This document shows positions 1 through 6,793 of a stretch of DNA of 7,154 nt, piece after piece. The notes under the pieces were generated by a model. It had not been told where the DNA came from and did not search any database. It was given only the letters and a program-made list of their open reading frames with translations. The DNA lies in assembly GCA_964617665.1 (NCBI GenBank), contig CAZUAH010000678.1:1-7154 (forward strand), in the 5' to 3' direction. The position numbers and the translations under genes were made by a program. Source of the DNA: JADHUC01 sp964617665 (lineage in GTDB: Bacteria > Planctomycetota > Planctomycetia > Pirellulales > Pirellulaceae). How positions within the stretch are numbered: position 1 is the first letter of the stretch; each line of letters starts with the position of its first letter.

Positions 1-924
1 GATCGGCGGGCCGTTGAGCCTGTGGTACGCGCTTTGGGCGACGAGTATGACTCCACGCGCGTTGCCGCCGCCTTCGCCGTTGGTCAGTTGGGCGATCCGC
101 GCGCCGTTGAGCCTCTGGTACACGCTTTGGGGGACGGGAATGACGACATTCGCCGCAACGCCGCCGAGGCCCTTGATAGATTGGGCCATCCGAAGTGGGC
201 GCTACTGGTGAAAGGAGACCGGAAGGACTTCGACCGCCTTGGGGAATCCAAAGACCCTAAATCTTTCGAGCCGCTGGTCTGCGCTTTGGGCGAGATCGGC
301 ACTCGCGGCGACGCTGCCAAGGCTCTTGGTCGGTTGGGCGATCCACGTGCCGTTGAGCCTTTAGTACGCGCTTTGGGCGACGAGAATCACGACACTGGGA
401 GCGTTGCCGCCGCCTGCGCCCTTGGTCAACTGGGCGATCCGCGCGCCGTTGAGCCTTTGGTACGGGCTTTGCGCGACGGGATTGATCACACCCGCTGCGC
501 CGCCGCCAGGGCTCTTGGTCAGTTGGGTGATCGGCGTGCCGTTGAGCCTCTGGTACGCGCTTTGGGCGACGCGTATGATGGCACTCGCGAAGACGCCGCT
601 ACGGCTCTTGGTCAACTGGAAGATCCACGGGCGATGGGACCGTTAACTAAATATCTGCATTCTATTATGCCCCGTCATCGCGGCCGGCACCTTAGGACGG
701 TCGTTGCTCGCGCACTGGTCAATATTGTCACGAAGACCCGGAATGTTCCTAGGGACACTTGGCGGGCTACGGCTGTCATCGTAACGAAGCCCCATCGCGA
801 CGTGTCCCATGAGAATCGTTCGGGCAGCGATTGCTACCACGACGATCGTCACACGGATATCGGCATTGGACTGGATTTTCCGAAACCGCCAGGTTCCGAA
901 ACGGACGTCAAACCAGACTTCTGA
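1..924 (+). CDS. HEAT-repeat protein, 5'-truncated by the window edge (HEAT-1)
   Basis: The frame is open from base 1, so the gene runs in from the left and its true start is not visible; the GTG at 22 lies inside a repeat and is not the start. About seven HEAT units of 31-32 residues are seen, each a pair of helices with the signature DPRAVEPLVRALGD followed by AAxALGQLG. The 12-base word coding AVEP recurs at 10, 103, 349, 445 and 538, mostly 93 bases apart. A non-HEAT linker with a tryptophan and a VKGD motif, ending DFDRLG, sits at about 181-243. The last repeat is irregular, and the protein ends in a His/Asp-rich tail and KPDF. HEAT (PBS-lyase-like) arrays are known as protein-interaction scaffolds, and no catalytic domain is visible. 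It is a paralogue of the gene at 1635, which has the same linker and tail. Confidence 0.9.
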   Translation, partial: DRRAVEPVVRALGDEYDSTRVAAAFAVGQLGDPRAVEPLVHALGDGNDDIRRNAAEALDRLGHPKWALLVKGDRKDFDRLGESKDPKSFEPLVCALGEIGTRGDAAKALGRLGDPRAVEPLVRALGDENHDTGSVAAACALGQLGDPRAVEPLVRALRDGIDHTRCAAARALGQLGDRRAVEPLVRALGDAYDGTREDAATALGQLEDPRAMGPLTKYLHSIMPRHRGRHLRTVVARALVNIVTKTRNVPRDTWRATAVIVTKPHRDVSHENRSGSDCYHDDRHTDIGIGLDFPKPPGSETDVKPDF

Positions 925-938
925 ACGAAGGCACGGTC

Positions 939-980
939 GTGGACATGAAGGTGAAGCGCGGTAACAGCATGATCACCTGA
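939..980 (+). pseudogene. 13-codon remnant of the small ORF that follows HEAT genes
   Basis: A GTG 14 bases after the HEAT-1 stop opens a frame reading MDMKVKRGNSMIT and then TGA. The intact counterpart after HEAT-2 (3713) starts with the same 14-base spacing and reads MDMRVNRAISMIT before continuing to 82 residues. Aligned base by base, 939-976 and 3713-3750 match at 32 of 38 positions. Just after this the left copy has a TGA where the right copy has TTG, followed by an apparent one-base length difference, and recognisable similarity fades soon after. I read this as a decayed duplicate. An alternative is that the 13-residue peptide is itself translated as a leader, but nothing downstream supports that. 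Confidence 0.6.
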
Positions 981-1063
981 ACGGTGGGCCGGCAGGGGCA
1001 AGAGCGAACTGCTCAAAGACGACGCCGAGGACGGGCAGCTGGCACCGTGCGTTTCCGTGTGAG

Positions 1064-1069
1064 AGGAGG
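1064..1069 (+). promoter_or_regulatory. Shine-Dalgarno-like AGGAGG upstream of the 1081 ORF
   Basis: A perfect AGGAGG lies 11 bases before the ATG at 1081. The spacing is slightly long but usable. It is the main positive evidence that the doubtful ORF at 1081 might be translated; a chance occurrence in this purine-rich stretch is possible. Confidence 0.35.
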
Positions 1070-1080
1070 CGATCCACGGG

Positions 1081-1641
1081 ATGCGGTTTGTATACCTAGA
1101 ACCCAGATCAACGGAGTGTCACTGCGCCCTGGTGGCGATTCAAGCCGACGCCAAGGCGACTTCGTTGCGATCCCCGGCCCATTCTCACATCCGCGCAATT
1201 GTCACTCACTGCGGCACCCTTGACCCGTGTGCCTACATCGCCCGAACAGCAAAACAGATTGTGGCGGGCGTCGACCTCGCGCGCGGCCCGGTCCTCGATG
1301 CCGTAGCTGCCCGACTGGTCCAGATGGGCATCTGCCGCCGCCACGAGCCCGCAGTCGTATCATTAGGCGGTCTCAAACGACGTCTGGAGCCGCGACAGGA
1401 CACGCTCAATAACCTCTACCTGCACGTTACCCTTGTTTTGAGTTTAGTTGCACGCACTGTTATCCGAAGTGCCGTGTATGCGAAGTGCGTTACCTCTGCG
1501 GTGCCTGCGGGGCTTGGGGCAACAGGACCTGGAAGCCCGACCACCGACTGCGACGGGGTACGTAGACGCGCCGGCAAGCTTCTTGACGGCGCGAACGAAT
1601 TTCTGGCAACAGACCAATCTTCGGAGATGTCCACATGTTGA
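1081..1641 (+). CDS. Possible hypothetical protein, 186 residues, doubtful
   Basis: I do not recognise this product. In its favour: the ATG is preceded by AGGAGG at 1064-1069, the frame is uninterrupted for 186 codons, the middle (about 1230-1350) has alternating hydrophobic and charged residues with GC-rich third positions like a real protein, and the stop overlaps the ATG of HEAT-2 by seven bases, a layout common in bacterial operons. Against it: both ends have low-complexity or erratic composition with scattered Cys, Pro and Arg, no domain, signal peptide or membrane segment is apparent, and another frame carries a more protein-like cysteine cluster at 1449-1565. In GC-rich DNA such ORFs often arise by chance. 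It may be a spurious or decayed gene. Confidence 0.25.
   Translation: MRFVYLEPRSTECHCALVAIQADAKATSLRSPAHSHIRAIVTHCGTLDPCAYIARTAKQIVAGVDLARGPVLDAVAARLVQMGICRRHEPAVVSLGGLKRRLEPRQDTLNNLYLHVTLVLSLVARTVIRSAVYAKCVTSAVPAGLGATGPGSPTTDCDGVRRRAGKLLDGANEFLATDQSSEMSTC
1623..1626 (+). promoter_or_regulatory. Ribosome-binding site of HEAT-2
   Basis: GGAG lies eight bases before the ATG at 1635, an ordinary spacing. It supports 1635 as the start, because no other start codon in this frame is nearby with a comparable site and the HEAT-type N-terminus follows directly. Confidence 0.55.
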
Positions 1642-3698
1642 GGTGGTTGAAGATCGAATGGTACAGCCAACGCGTGCGTACGACAAATCCGCGCGTGCGT
1701 TCTGACGCTGTCCAAGGCCTTATCCGATTGGGAGCCAGCGGGCGGCTGATTGCGATACTGCGGAGGGCACATTACGGGGGAGAGGGCCTCATTCTGGAAG
1801 AACTTGGCCGAGTTGATGATCCACGGGCGTTCGAGGTCATGCTCCTGGCACTGGCGGACACGGCTGTGAACGTTCGAGGCGCCGCGGTAGTGGCTGTCGG
1901 CCAACTTGGCGATCTACGAGCGGTTGATCCCTTGATTCGAGCCTTGGACGACGATGAATGGGATGTTCGTCGTGCCTCGGCGGAGGCTCTTGCCCGACTG
2001 GGCGATCTACGGGCGGTTGAGCCTTTGATTCAAGCCTTGGGCAATGCGAACTCGGGGATCCAATGCGCCGCGGCCGAGGCCCTTGGCCAACTGGGTGATC
2101 CGAGGGCTATCGGCCCGCTGGTCCGAGAGTTGGGTGACGTCGACCGGAACATTCGAATCGTCGCTGCGAAGACCCTTGCCCATCTGGGCCATGCAGAGTG
2201 GGGCAGGAGGATCAAAGGAGAGTACGAAGACTTTGAGCGACTTGGGACGTCCGGAGAACCGGAGGCCGTCGACCCCCTGGTTCGGGCCTTGGGCGGAGAA
2301 GATGCAGAAATTCGAGGGGCCGCGGCCAAGGCTCTGGGGCAACTGGGCGATGCACGTGCCGTCGAACCCCTGATTCGGGCCTTGGGCGACGAAGTTCGAG
2401 GGGCCAAGGCCAGGGCATCTCGAGGTTTGGGACTCGCATCAGGGTTGGGTGACGAAGACCGGTCCGTTCGGAGGGCCGCCGCAGATGCGCTGGCTCAACT
2501 GGGCGATCCGCGAGCCGTCGAGCCTCTGATTCGAGCCATGGACGACAAATGTAATCTGGTTCGAGCGGCCGCCATCGAGGCTCTTGGCCAACTGGGCGAT
2601 CCACGGGCGGTCGAACCACTGATCGAGGCGTTCGCCCGTCATGGAAGGGGTAAAGGAGGAGAGTACTGGGCTGCGAACAAGGCCCTTGTAAAGATACACG
2701 ATCCACTGGTGGTCGAATTATTGATCCGGCAATTGGACAAGGGAAGCCCTAACGCCGCTGGCCTGCTCGGTGAACTGGGCGATTCACGGGCCGTCGAGCC
2801 TCTGATTCGAGCCTCGCACCGCACCGGTGAGGTTGGAGCGGCCGCCATCGAGGCTCTTGGCCAACTGGGAGACCCACGGGCGGTCGAACCACTGATCCAG
2901 GTGTTGGGTGGACCGTTCCGCGATACCGTCGCTCGGGCGCTCGGGCAACTGGGGGATGGTCGGGCGGTCGAACCACTGATCGAGGCGTTGAGCGGACGCG
3001 ATCGCGGTACCGTCGCTCGGGCTCTTGGCCAACTCGGCGATGCACGGGCCGTCGAGCCTCTGATCCAAGCGTTGGCCGACGAGAAGTCCTGGGTCCGAGA
3101 GGCCGCCGTTGAGGCTCTTGGCCAAGTCGGCGATCCGCGAGCCATCGAACCGTTAGGGTCAATCCTTGGAGACAATCTCCCGGAGGTCCGCCTCTCTGCG
3201 GTGAAGGCTCTTGACCAACTGGAGGATCCACTGGCCATCGAGACTTTGATACGAGCATCGGACGACGAACACCCTTCGGTCCAAAACGCCGCCGTTTGGG
3301 CCCTTATGCGATTGAGGGATCCGCGGACTTTCGACGCCTTGGTTAGAGCCTTGCGGTTTGACTGGAATGCCGACGTAGCGATAAAGGGACTTGCAGAACT
3401 GGGCGATCCTCGGGCTGCCGGACCGCTGATAGACTCCTTGCGCCCCGGGGGACTGGGGAGGTGGCATACGCGCAAGGCGGCCGTTCACGTGCTAATCCAG
3501 ATCAGCACAAGGAATCCCGAGGTTGTCGGATCTGTTTGGACGCAACTGGCCCAGTTGGCGTCAGATCCGCACACAGATTCTCACTCTGATGTGCCCGCCT
3601 CCACCGATTGCCACGCGGACAGTCACTCGGATCGTGGTATTGGCATGGATCTCCCAGAACCACCAAGCGCCGAGTATAACGCCAAGCCGGATTTCTGA
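1635..3698 (+). CDS. HEAT-repeat protein, 687 residues (HEAT-2)
   Basis: A complete gene. A short basic, tryptophan-rich N-terminus (MLRWLKIEWYSQRVR) leads into roughly 18-19 HEAT units covering residues ~20-640, most of 31 residues with the core DPRAVEPLIRALGD and AAxEALGQLG. One linker (residues ~186-204, W189, then IKGE and DFERLG) interrupts the array at the same kind of place as in HEAT-1. Two consecutive units (2877-3044) are only 28 residues long. Residues ~643-687 form a tail rich in His, Asp and Ser (HTDSHSD, DCHADSHSD) followed by GIGMDLPEPP and the terminal KPDF. No signal peptide, membrane segment or catalytic motif is seen, so a cytoplasmic scaffold or adaptor is the likeliest role, by family. 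It is probably first in an operon with the small ORF 14 bases downstream and the secreted SHD1 gene. The resemblance to PBS-lyase HEAT proteins does not imply bilin-lyase activity. Confidence 0.95.
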   Translation: MLRWLKIEWYSQRVRTTNPRVRSDAVQGLIRLGASGRLIAILRRAHYGGEGLILEELGRVDDPRAFEVMLLALADTAVNVRGAAVVAVGQLGDLRAVDPLIRALDDDEWDVRRASAEALARLGDLRAVEPLIQALGNANSGIQCAAAEALGQLGDPRAIGPLVRELGDVDRNIRIVAAKTLAHLGHAEWGRRIKGEYEDFERLGTSGEPEAVDPLVRALGGEDAEIRGAAAKALGQLGDARAVEPLIRALGDEVRGAKARASRGLGLASGLGDEDRSVRRAAADALAQLGDPRAVEPLIRAMDDKCNLVRAAAIEALGQLGDPRAVEPLIEAFARHGRGKGGEYWAANKALVKIHDPLVVELLIRQLDKGSPNAAGLLGELGDSRAVEPLIRASHRTGEVGAAAIEALGQLGDPRAVEPLIQVLGGPFRDTVARALGQLGDGRAVEPLIEALSGRDRGTVARALGQLGDARAVEPLIQALADEKSWVREAAVEALGQVGDPRAIEPLGSILGDNLPEVRLSAVKALDQLEDPLAIETLIRASDDEHPSVQNAAVWALMRLRDPRTFDALVRALRFDWNADVAIKGLAELGDPRAAGPLIDSLRPGGLGRWHTRKAAVHVLIQISTRNPEVVGSVWTQLAQLASDPHTDSHSDVPASTDCHADSHSDRGIGMDLPEPPSAEYNAKPDF
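2563..2897 (+). repeat. Near-identical 62-base direct repeat inside HEAT-2
   Basis: Bases 2563-2624 and 2836-2897 match at 60 of 62 positions, 273 bases apart and in frame. Each encodes the end of one HEAT unit and the start of the next. Nearby third codon positions otherwise vary freely, so the near-identity at DNA level suggests recent duplication or gene conversion, not only protein-level constraint. Confidence 0.85.
2877..3044 (+). repeat. Two tandem 84-base HEAT units
   Basis: The first 21 bases of each unit, at 2877 and 2961, are identical and lie 84 bases apart. Both units encode a shortened 28-residue HEAT repeat with the matching phrase DTVARALGQLG or GTVARALGQLG. They differ from the standard 93-base units by losing three residues between the helices, which indicates a local tandem duplication of a variant unit. 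Confidence 0.75.
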
Positions 3699-3712
3699 AC
3701 CCAGGGACGATT

Positions 3713-3961
3713 GTGGACATGAGAGTGAATCGCGCCATCAGCATGATCACTTTGATGGGTGGCCGAAGGGCCTCTCCAGTTGCCATTGCGCTCCGCCGCG
3801 GAGACGTTCAACCCGCGCATGTTGAAGCACTGAAAAACGATCGCGACGAATGTGTGGGCTCCACGGCGGCTGAGGCATTGGCCAAGATCGGGCCGACGTC
3901 AAAGGGGGACGTGCGGGAGTTTACTCATTCGATGCGATCCAATAGGAGGACGCCGCCGTGA
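3713..3961 (+). CDS. Small protein with one HEAT-like unit, 82 residues
   Basis: The frame opens at GTG 3713 or ATG 3719, 14 bases after the HEAT-2 stop, with a weak AGGGA at 3703-3707. A conserved start MDMRVNRAISMIT is shared with the remnant after HEAT-1. A basic stretch follows, then one HEAT-like helical pair (VEALKNDRDECVGSTAAEAL, about residues 45-64, then AKIG) and a basic, proline-ended tail. The stop TGA shares bases with the GTG start of the next gene, so translation of the two is probably coupled. The function is unknown. It may be a short accessory to the HEAT scaffold or a leader-like coupling ORF that has kept a fragment of an ancestral HEAT gene. No signal peptide or membrane segment is evident. 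Confidence 0.6.
   Translation: MDMRVNRAISMITLMGGRRASPVAIALRRGDVQPAHVEALKNDRDECVGSTAAEALAKIGPTSKGDVREFTHSMRSNRRTPP
3944..3950 (+). promoter_or_regulatory. Strong ribosome-binding site deciding the GTG start at 3958
   Basis: AGGAGGA lies seven bases before GTG 3958, an optimal spacing. It lies inside the end of the small ORF, whose TGA (3959-3961) overlaps the GTG. It fixes the start of the SHD1 gene, and the residues that follow form a proper signal peptide. Confidence 0.85.
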
Positions 3962-6489
3962 AACGTGTATTGGGAATACTATTTCTGATGTGTCTGCTGA
4001 CCTATTCGTCTTTGGCCAAGGCGTCGGAGACGCGTGACGAGGAGATCTTCCTATTGAAGGGAAGGCGCGAGGCTCTTGCACGCTATTACATCGAAAAGAC
4101 GTATGATAGATACGAGATTTCGCGACTTCTTGAGTCTGCGCGTCGCCGGCATAACCAGCAGAAACAGGTTAGCTGGTCAGTCGTTGACGGACTTAGGCCG
4201 GCATCCGAATGGGGTAAGCAGTTGCAACGTCTCAAGGAGTTGGGATCCTTCGACTTAACGGCCGGAAGCCTGGGAAGGTACCAGTACCCCTCGGATTACG
4301 CGGCAATGCTGCCAAAGCACGGCGGGCCGTTATTTTACGAAGCATTAATGGAAAACAGCGAGGGTCTGACCACGAAACAGTTTGCCACCATAGATGTCTT
4401 ACCAGAACGTATACAACATGCTCTCAATGACGTGAAGACGGGTTTTACCTACCGAGATCCCGATACGGGCGAAAGCTATATGAGGTATTTCCATTGGTTG
4501 TTGGTGGATGAACAGCGAAACGTCATCGCCGGTTTTCGGTATGCTCCTGGTCGAGAGAACGGCACAAGACGCCTTCAAGCCTATCCCGACGAGTTCAAGC
4601 ACGAACAACCCATAATCTATGACCTTCTCAAAGTTAAGGGGATTGAATCTCCTATAGTCTCGATTGCTATACCGCTTGATCGGCGGTCGTATGACTATTT
4701 TGTAAAGGTCACAGACGGGCTTCGCGAACTCGACCGTGATCCGATCATCAAGGTACTAAAGGAGGAGCAAACAGGATCTATGTATCTGTGGGCACCCGGT
4801 GGGAGCGCAGTCTTTCTTCTCTTGGGAACGCAACGTCTCCTTGTGCCGGAAGACAGCGGGACCCTAGTGAGTAAAGGCGAGCGCGGAGATGCGACGCCGA
4901 AAACGTACCGCTTGACTCCCTGGTTTGTCATATCTGGCACCCAAAGTGCCCGTGAGTTCAAGGATATCAAAGCGCCAGAGCTCGAACGGCAGATGCAAGT
5001 AGTCGAGGAGCTTTATAGGGTGGGCGGGGTAGCGGTTGTCAAGCCAATGTCGTGGGCGAATTGCAGCCGTGGCGTTGTAGATGTACTAGATAAGTACACT
5101 GATTTCCCGAGGGCGCGTTTGCCTCTGTTTGATACGTCCGTCGGAATCCATTTGGGCGTTGAGGCGAAACGAAGATATCGCGAAGATTTCCGACGCAGAT
5201 CGCGCCAAGACCTAATCCGCTATGGCAGACGCACTGAGCTGACTTTGATAGATGACTGGTGGCTGGAGAAAGATCGCGTCTTGGGTATGTGGCGAAATGA
5301 GAAGCGGTTTATGGACTTCCACGACCGTTGGGGCGAGCACGGCAGGAATATGTGGTGCGAAAAGATGACGATTATGGTATCCGCGCCAAAGGAGTGTTCT
5401 GCAAAGAAAGCCCGGATCGAAGACGAACTAGAGGACACGTGGAGGCAAATCGTAGATATCAGTGGGGAGCTTGCTGACTATTCCCGGCAATGGACACTTC
5501 GTACTGGGAAGAGATTCTACGCGGACTTGATCGCAATCGAGGATGACGTTGGCCGGGTCAAGTTAGCATCGCACAGAACGCTCGACATACCGTTGAATAG
5601 CCTCAGCGATGTTGATCAGAAGTTTGTGCAATCATTCGGTTCCACGCCGGGAAGTGGTCAGGTGTGGCAGCCTTCTTCGCGGGACGCGACTCCGACGGAA
5701 ACTTTCGATCGAGTGGTGGAAACCCTGGCCGCGCAGTGGACACTGAGAGCGTTGAATCTCAAACAGGAGGGAACGGATGAGCTGATTGAAATGGTGACGT
5801 GGGGAGAGGATATGGCAATCGAACGGCAAATGGCTCAATGTTTGGCGATGTCCAGTATCGAGATCGGTTCCGAGAATCGGCTGAAACTTGAGCAGATCCG
5901 CATGGGGGATTTGTCTCTAAGGATTGAAATGCTGACCCACGAATTTAGGGCAAGACTGATAAGCTCGGAGCATGGGTCGAACTGGAACAGCTCAGACAGA
6001 TGGGAAGTTGCGGCGGGGAAAGTCGAGGATCTGCGGAATGGCTTCCTGGGGAAAGGTGAAACAGTACTCGTAATGAGTCCGGACCTTGCAAGAGCCATAA
6101 CACACTGGGAGCTCATCGGGAACAGGATGATGACGCCAGAGCTCGCGGCCAGTCTAGTGAAGTGCGCCGTTAGTCGAGCGGAAGCATTGGAGAACGAGGA
6201 TCAACTGTTTATCAATGACATTGAGATGCAGATGAATCTCCAGATAGACCCATCCAGGGCGGCCTTGGTACGTAATGCGGCTTCGGCCTTGGAGGCCGCA
6301 AGATCGAAGGATCTGGAAGAATCTCGGAGAAGGGTGAAGAATCTTCTGCGCAGGGCGGTGGCAAATGAGCCGACCGCGAAACTGGCGTTCGCACATGCCG
6401 GCGCGATCCGAGCACATACGTCAAACCAAGAACTGCTCGAATCTCGGAGACAGCTTGAGTCTCGCATTGAGGACACTCAGAAGCAATGA
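3958..6489 (+). CDS. Secreted SHD1-domain protein, 843 residues
   Basis: The GTG start is supported by an ideal ribosome-binding site and by a typical Sec signal peptide: a Lys-Arg n-region, a hydrophobic core LGILFLMCLL, and a likely cleavage after SLAKA near residue 22. There is no lipobox cysteine. Residues ~512-560 match the SHD1 (SLA1 homology 1) pattern common in planctomycete exported proteins: W-T-x3-GKRFYADLIAIEDD, VKLASH, then IPLNSLSDVDQKFV. The rest is unfamiliar. The ~490 residues before SHD1 contain a Trp- and charge-rich segment (~420-465), and the C-terminus (~775-843) is a charged helical, coiled-coil-like region with a repeated LESRR-type motif. No catalytic motif was identified. 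By eye, codon use is less GC-rich and more varied than in the HEAT genes. It is the last gene of the probable HEAT-2 operon. An envelope or extracellular location is inferred. Confidence 0.92.
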   Translation: MKRVLGILFLMCLLTYSSLAKASETRDEEIFLLKGRREALARYYIEKTYDRYEISRLLESARRRHNQQKQVSWSVVDGLRPASEWGKQLQRLKELGSFDLTAGSLGRYQYPSDYAAMLPKHGGPLFYEALMENSEGLTTKQFATIDVLPERIQHALNDVKTGFTYRDPDTGESYMRYFHWLLVDEQRNVIAGFRYAPGRENGTRRLQAYPDEFKHEQPIIYDLLKVKGIESPIVSIAIPLDRRSYDYFVKVTDGLRELDRDPIIKVLKEEQTGSMYLWAPGGSAVFLLLGTQRLLVPEDSGTLVSKGERGDATPKTYRLTPWFVISGTQSAREFKDIKAPELERQMQVVEELYRVGGVAVVKPMSWANCSRGVVDVLDKYTDFPRARLPLFDTSVGIHLGVEAKRRYREDFRRRSRQDLIRYGRRTELTLIDDWWLEKDRVLGMWRNEKRFMDFHDRWGEHGRNMWCEKMTIMVSAPKECSAKKARIEDELEDTWRQIVDISGELADYSRQWTLRTGKRFYADLIAIEDDVGRVKLASHRTLDIPLNSLSDVDQKFVQSFGSTPGSGQVWQPSSRDATPTETFDRVVETLAAQWTLRALNLKQEGTDELIEMVTWGEDMAIERQMAQCLAMSSIEIGSENRLKLEQIRMGDLSLRIEMLTHEFRARLISSEHGSNWNSSDRWEVAAGKVEDLRNGFLGKGETVLVMSPDLARAITHWELIGNRMMTPELAASLVKCAVSRAEALENEDQLFINDIEMQMNLQIDPSRAALVRNAASALEAARSKDLEESRRRVKNLLRRAVANEPTAKLAFAHAGAIRAHTSNQELLESRRQLESRIEDTQKQ

Positions 6490-6502
6490 GCCCACGATAG
6501 GT

Positions 6503-6793
6503 TGCGAGGAGCCCATTCACGGTTGCTACGAGCTGTGGACGGCGGCGACACAGATGGGCATGCGGCATGGCGTCAACCGGACTGCCCGGGCGCTGCGACT
6601 GGACTACTACTCGCTCAAGGAGCGGGCTGAAAACGAGGCTTCCTCTGCCTCGGAGACCCATGGGGATGCCGCGTCCACGTTTCTGGAATTGGCCACTCCA
6701 GCCACCGCTAGCACGTGCGAGTGCATCTTGGAGTTGGAAGACGTGGCCGGAGCCAAGATGCGAGTCCATCTGAAGAGCGTCGAGGCTCCCGAC
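6503..6793 (+). pseudogene. Fragment resembling IS66-associated accessory protein (TnpA-like)
   Basis: This frame reads ELWTAATQMGMRHGVNRTA, then ALRLDYYSLKERAE, a variable linker, FLELATP, and CILELEDVAGAKMRVHLK up to VEAPD. That order (a helix-turn-helix-like head, the LDYYxLK motif, then an ELEDxxGxxxRVHLK strand region) is what I recall for small accessory proteins found with IS66-type elements in planctomycetes. There is no start codon close upstream: the frame simply runs open through the end of the preceding gene, so the N-terminal ~20-40 residues are missing. The expected end (a further ~10-15 residues) is cut off at about 6793, where an antisense transposase fragment begins. It is non-functional as it stands. 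The family assignment is from memory. Confidence 0.6.

Larger units (their letters stand above)
925..1634. other. 710-base stretch between the HEAT genes with no recognised gene
   Basis: Apart from the small-ORF remnant at its left end I recognise no known gene here. All three forward frames contain moderate ORFs and the reverse strand has several, none resembling a family I know. Two things stand out and are listed separately: an ORF at 1081-1641 with a strong ribosome-binding site, and a cysteine cluster in another frame at 1449-1565. In-frame signals switching between frames would fit a decayed gene or the debris of an old insertion. No tRNA, hairpin terminator or clear sigma-70 promoter was seen, although a promoter for HEAT-2 could lie here. 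Confidence 0.5.

Noticed and set aside
14..211. Short plus-strand ORF in another frame at the left edge
   Set aside because: It is a frame-shifted shadow of the HEAT-1 repeats, with the same period and no start signal.
1..924. Periodic ~93-base repeats considered as a CRISPR-like or satellite array
   Set aside because: The period is a multiple of three, the frame is open throughout, and the units encode standard HEAT helices, so this is a protein repeat.
1071..1080. GATCCACGGG just upstream of the 1081 ORF, identical to the word coding DPRA in HEAT units, as a HEAT-derived scar
   Set aside because: The match covers only about 13 bases (with the preceding GGC) and the flanks do not continue as a HEAT unit, so chance is a sufficient explanation.
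2639..3475. Long reverse-strand ORF (278 codons) opposite HEAT-2, with several smaller ones at 2007-2706 and 2749-3258
   Set aside because: They are antisense shadows of the regular HEAT repeats. The translations are low-complexity and repeat with the same 31-residue period.
1635..3698. Phycobilin lyase function for HEAT-2
   Set aside because: Such HEAT units are often labelled PBS-lyase repeats, but there is no phycobiliprotein context and the repeat fold alone does not indicate lyase activity.
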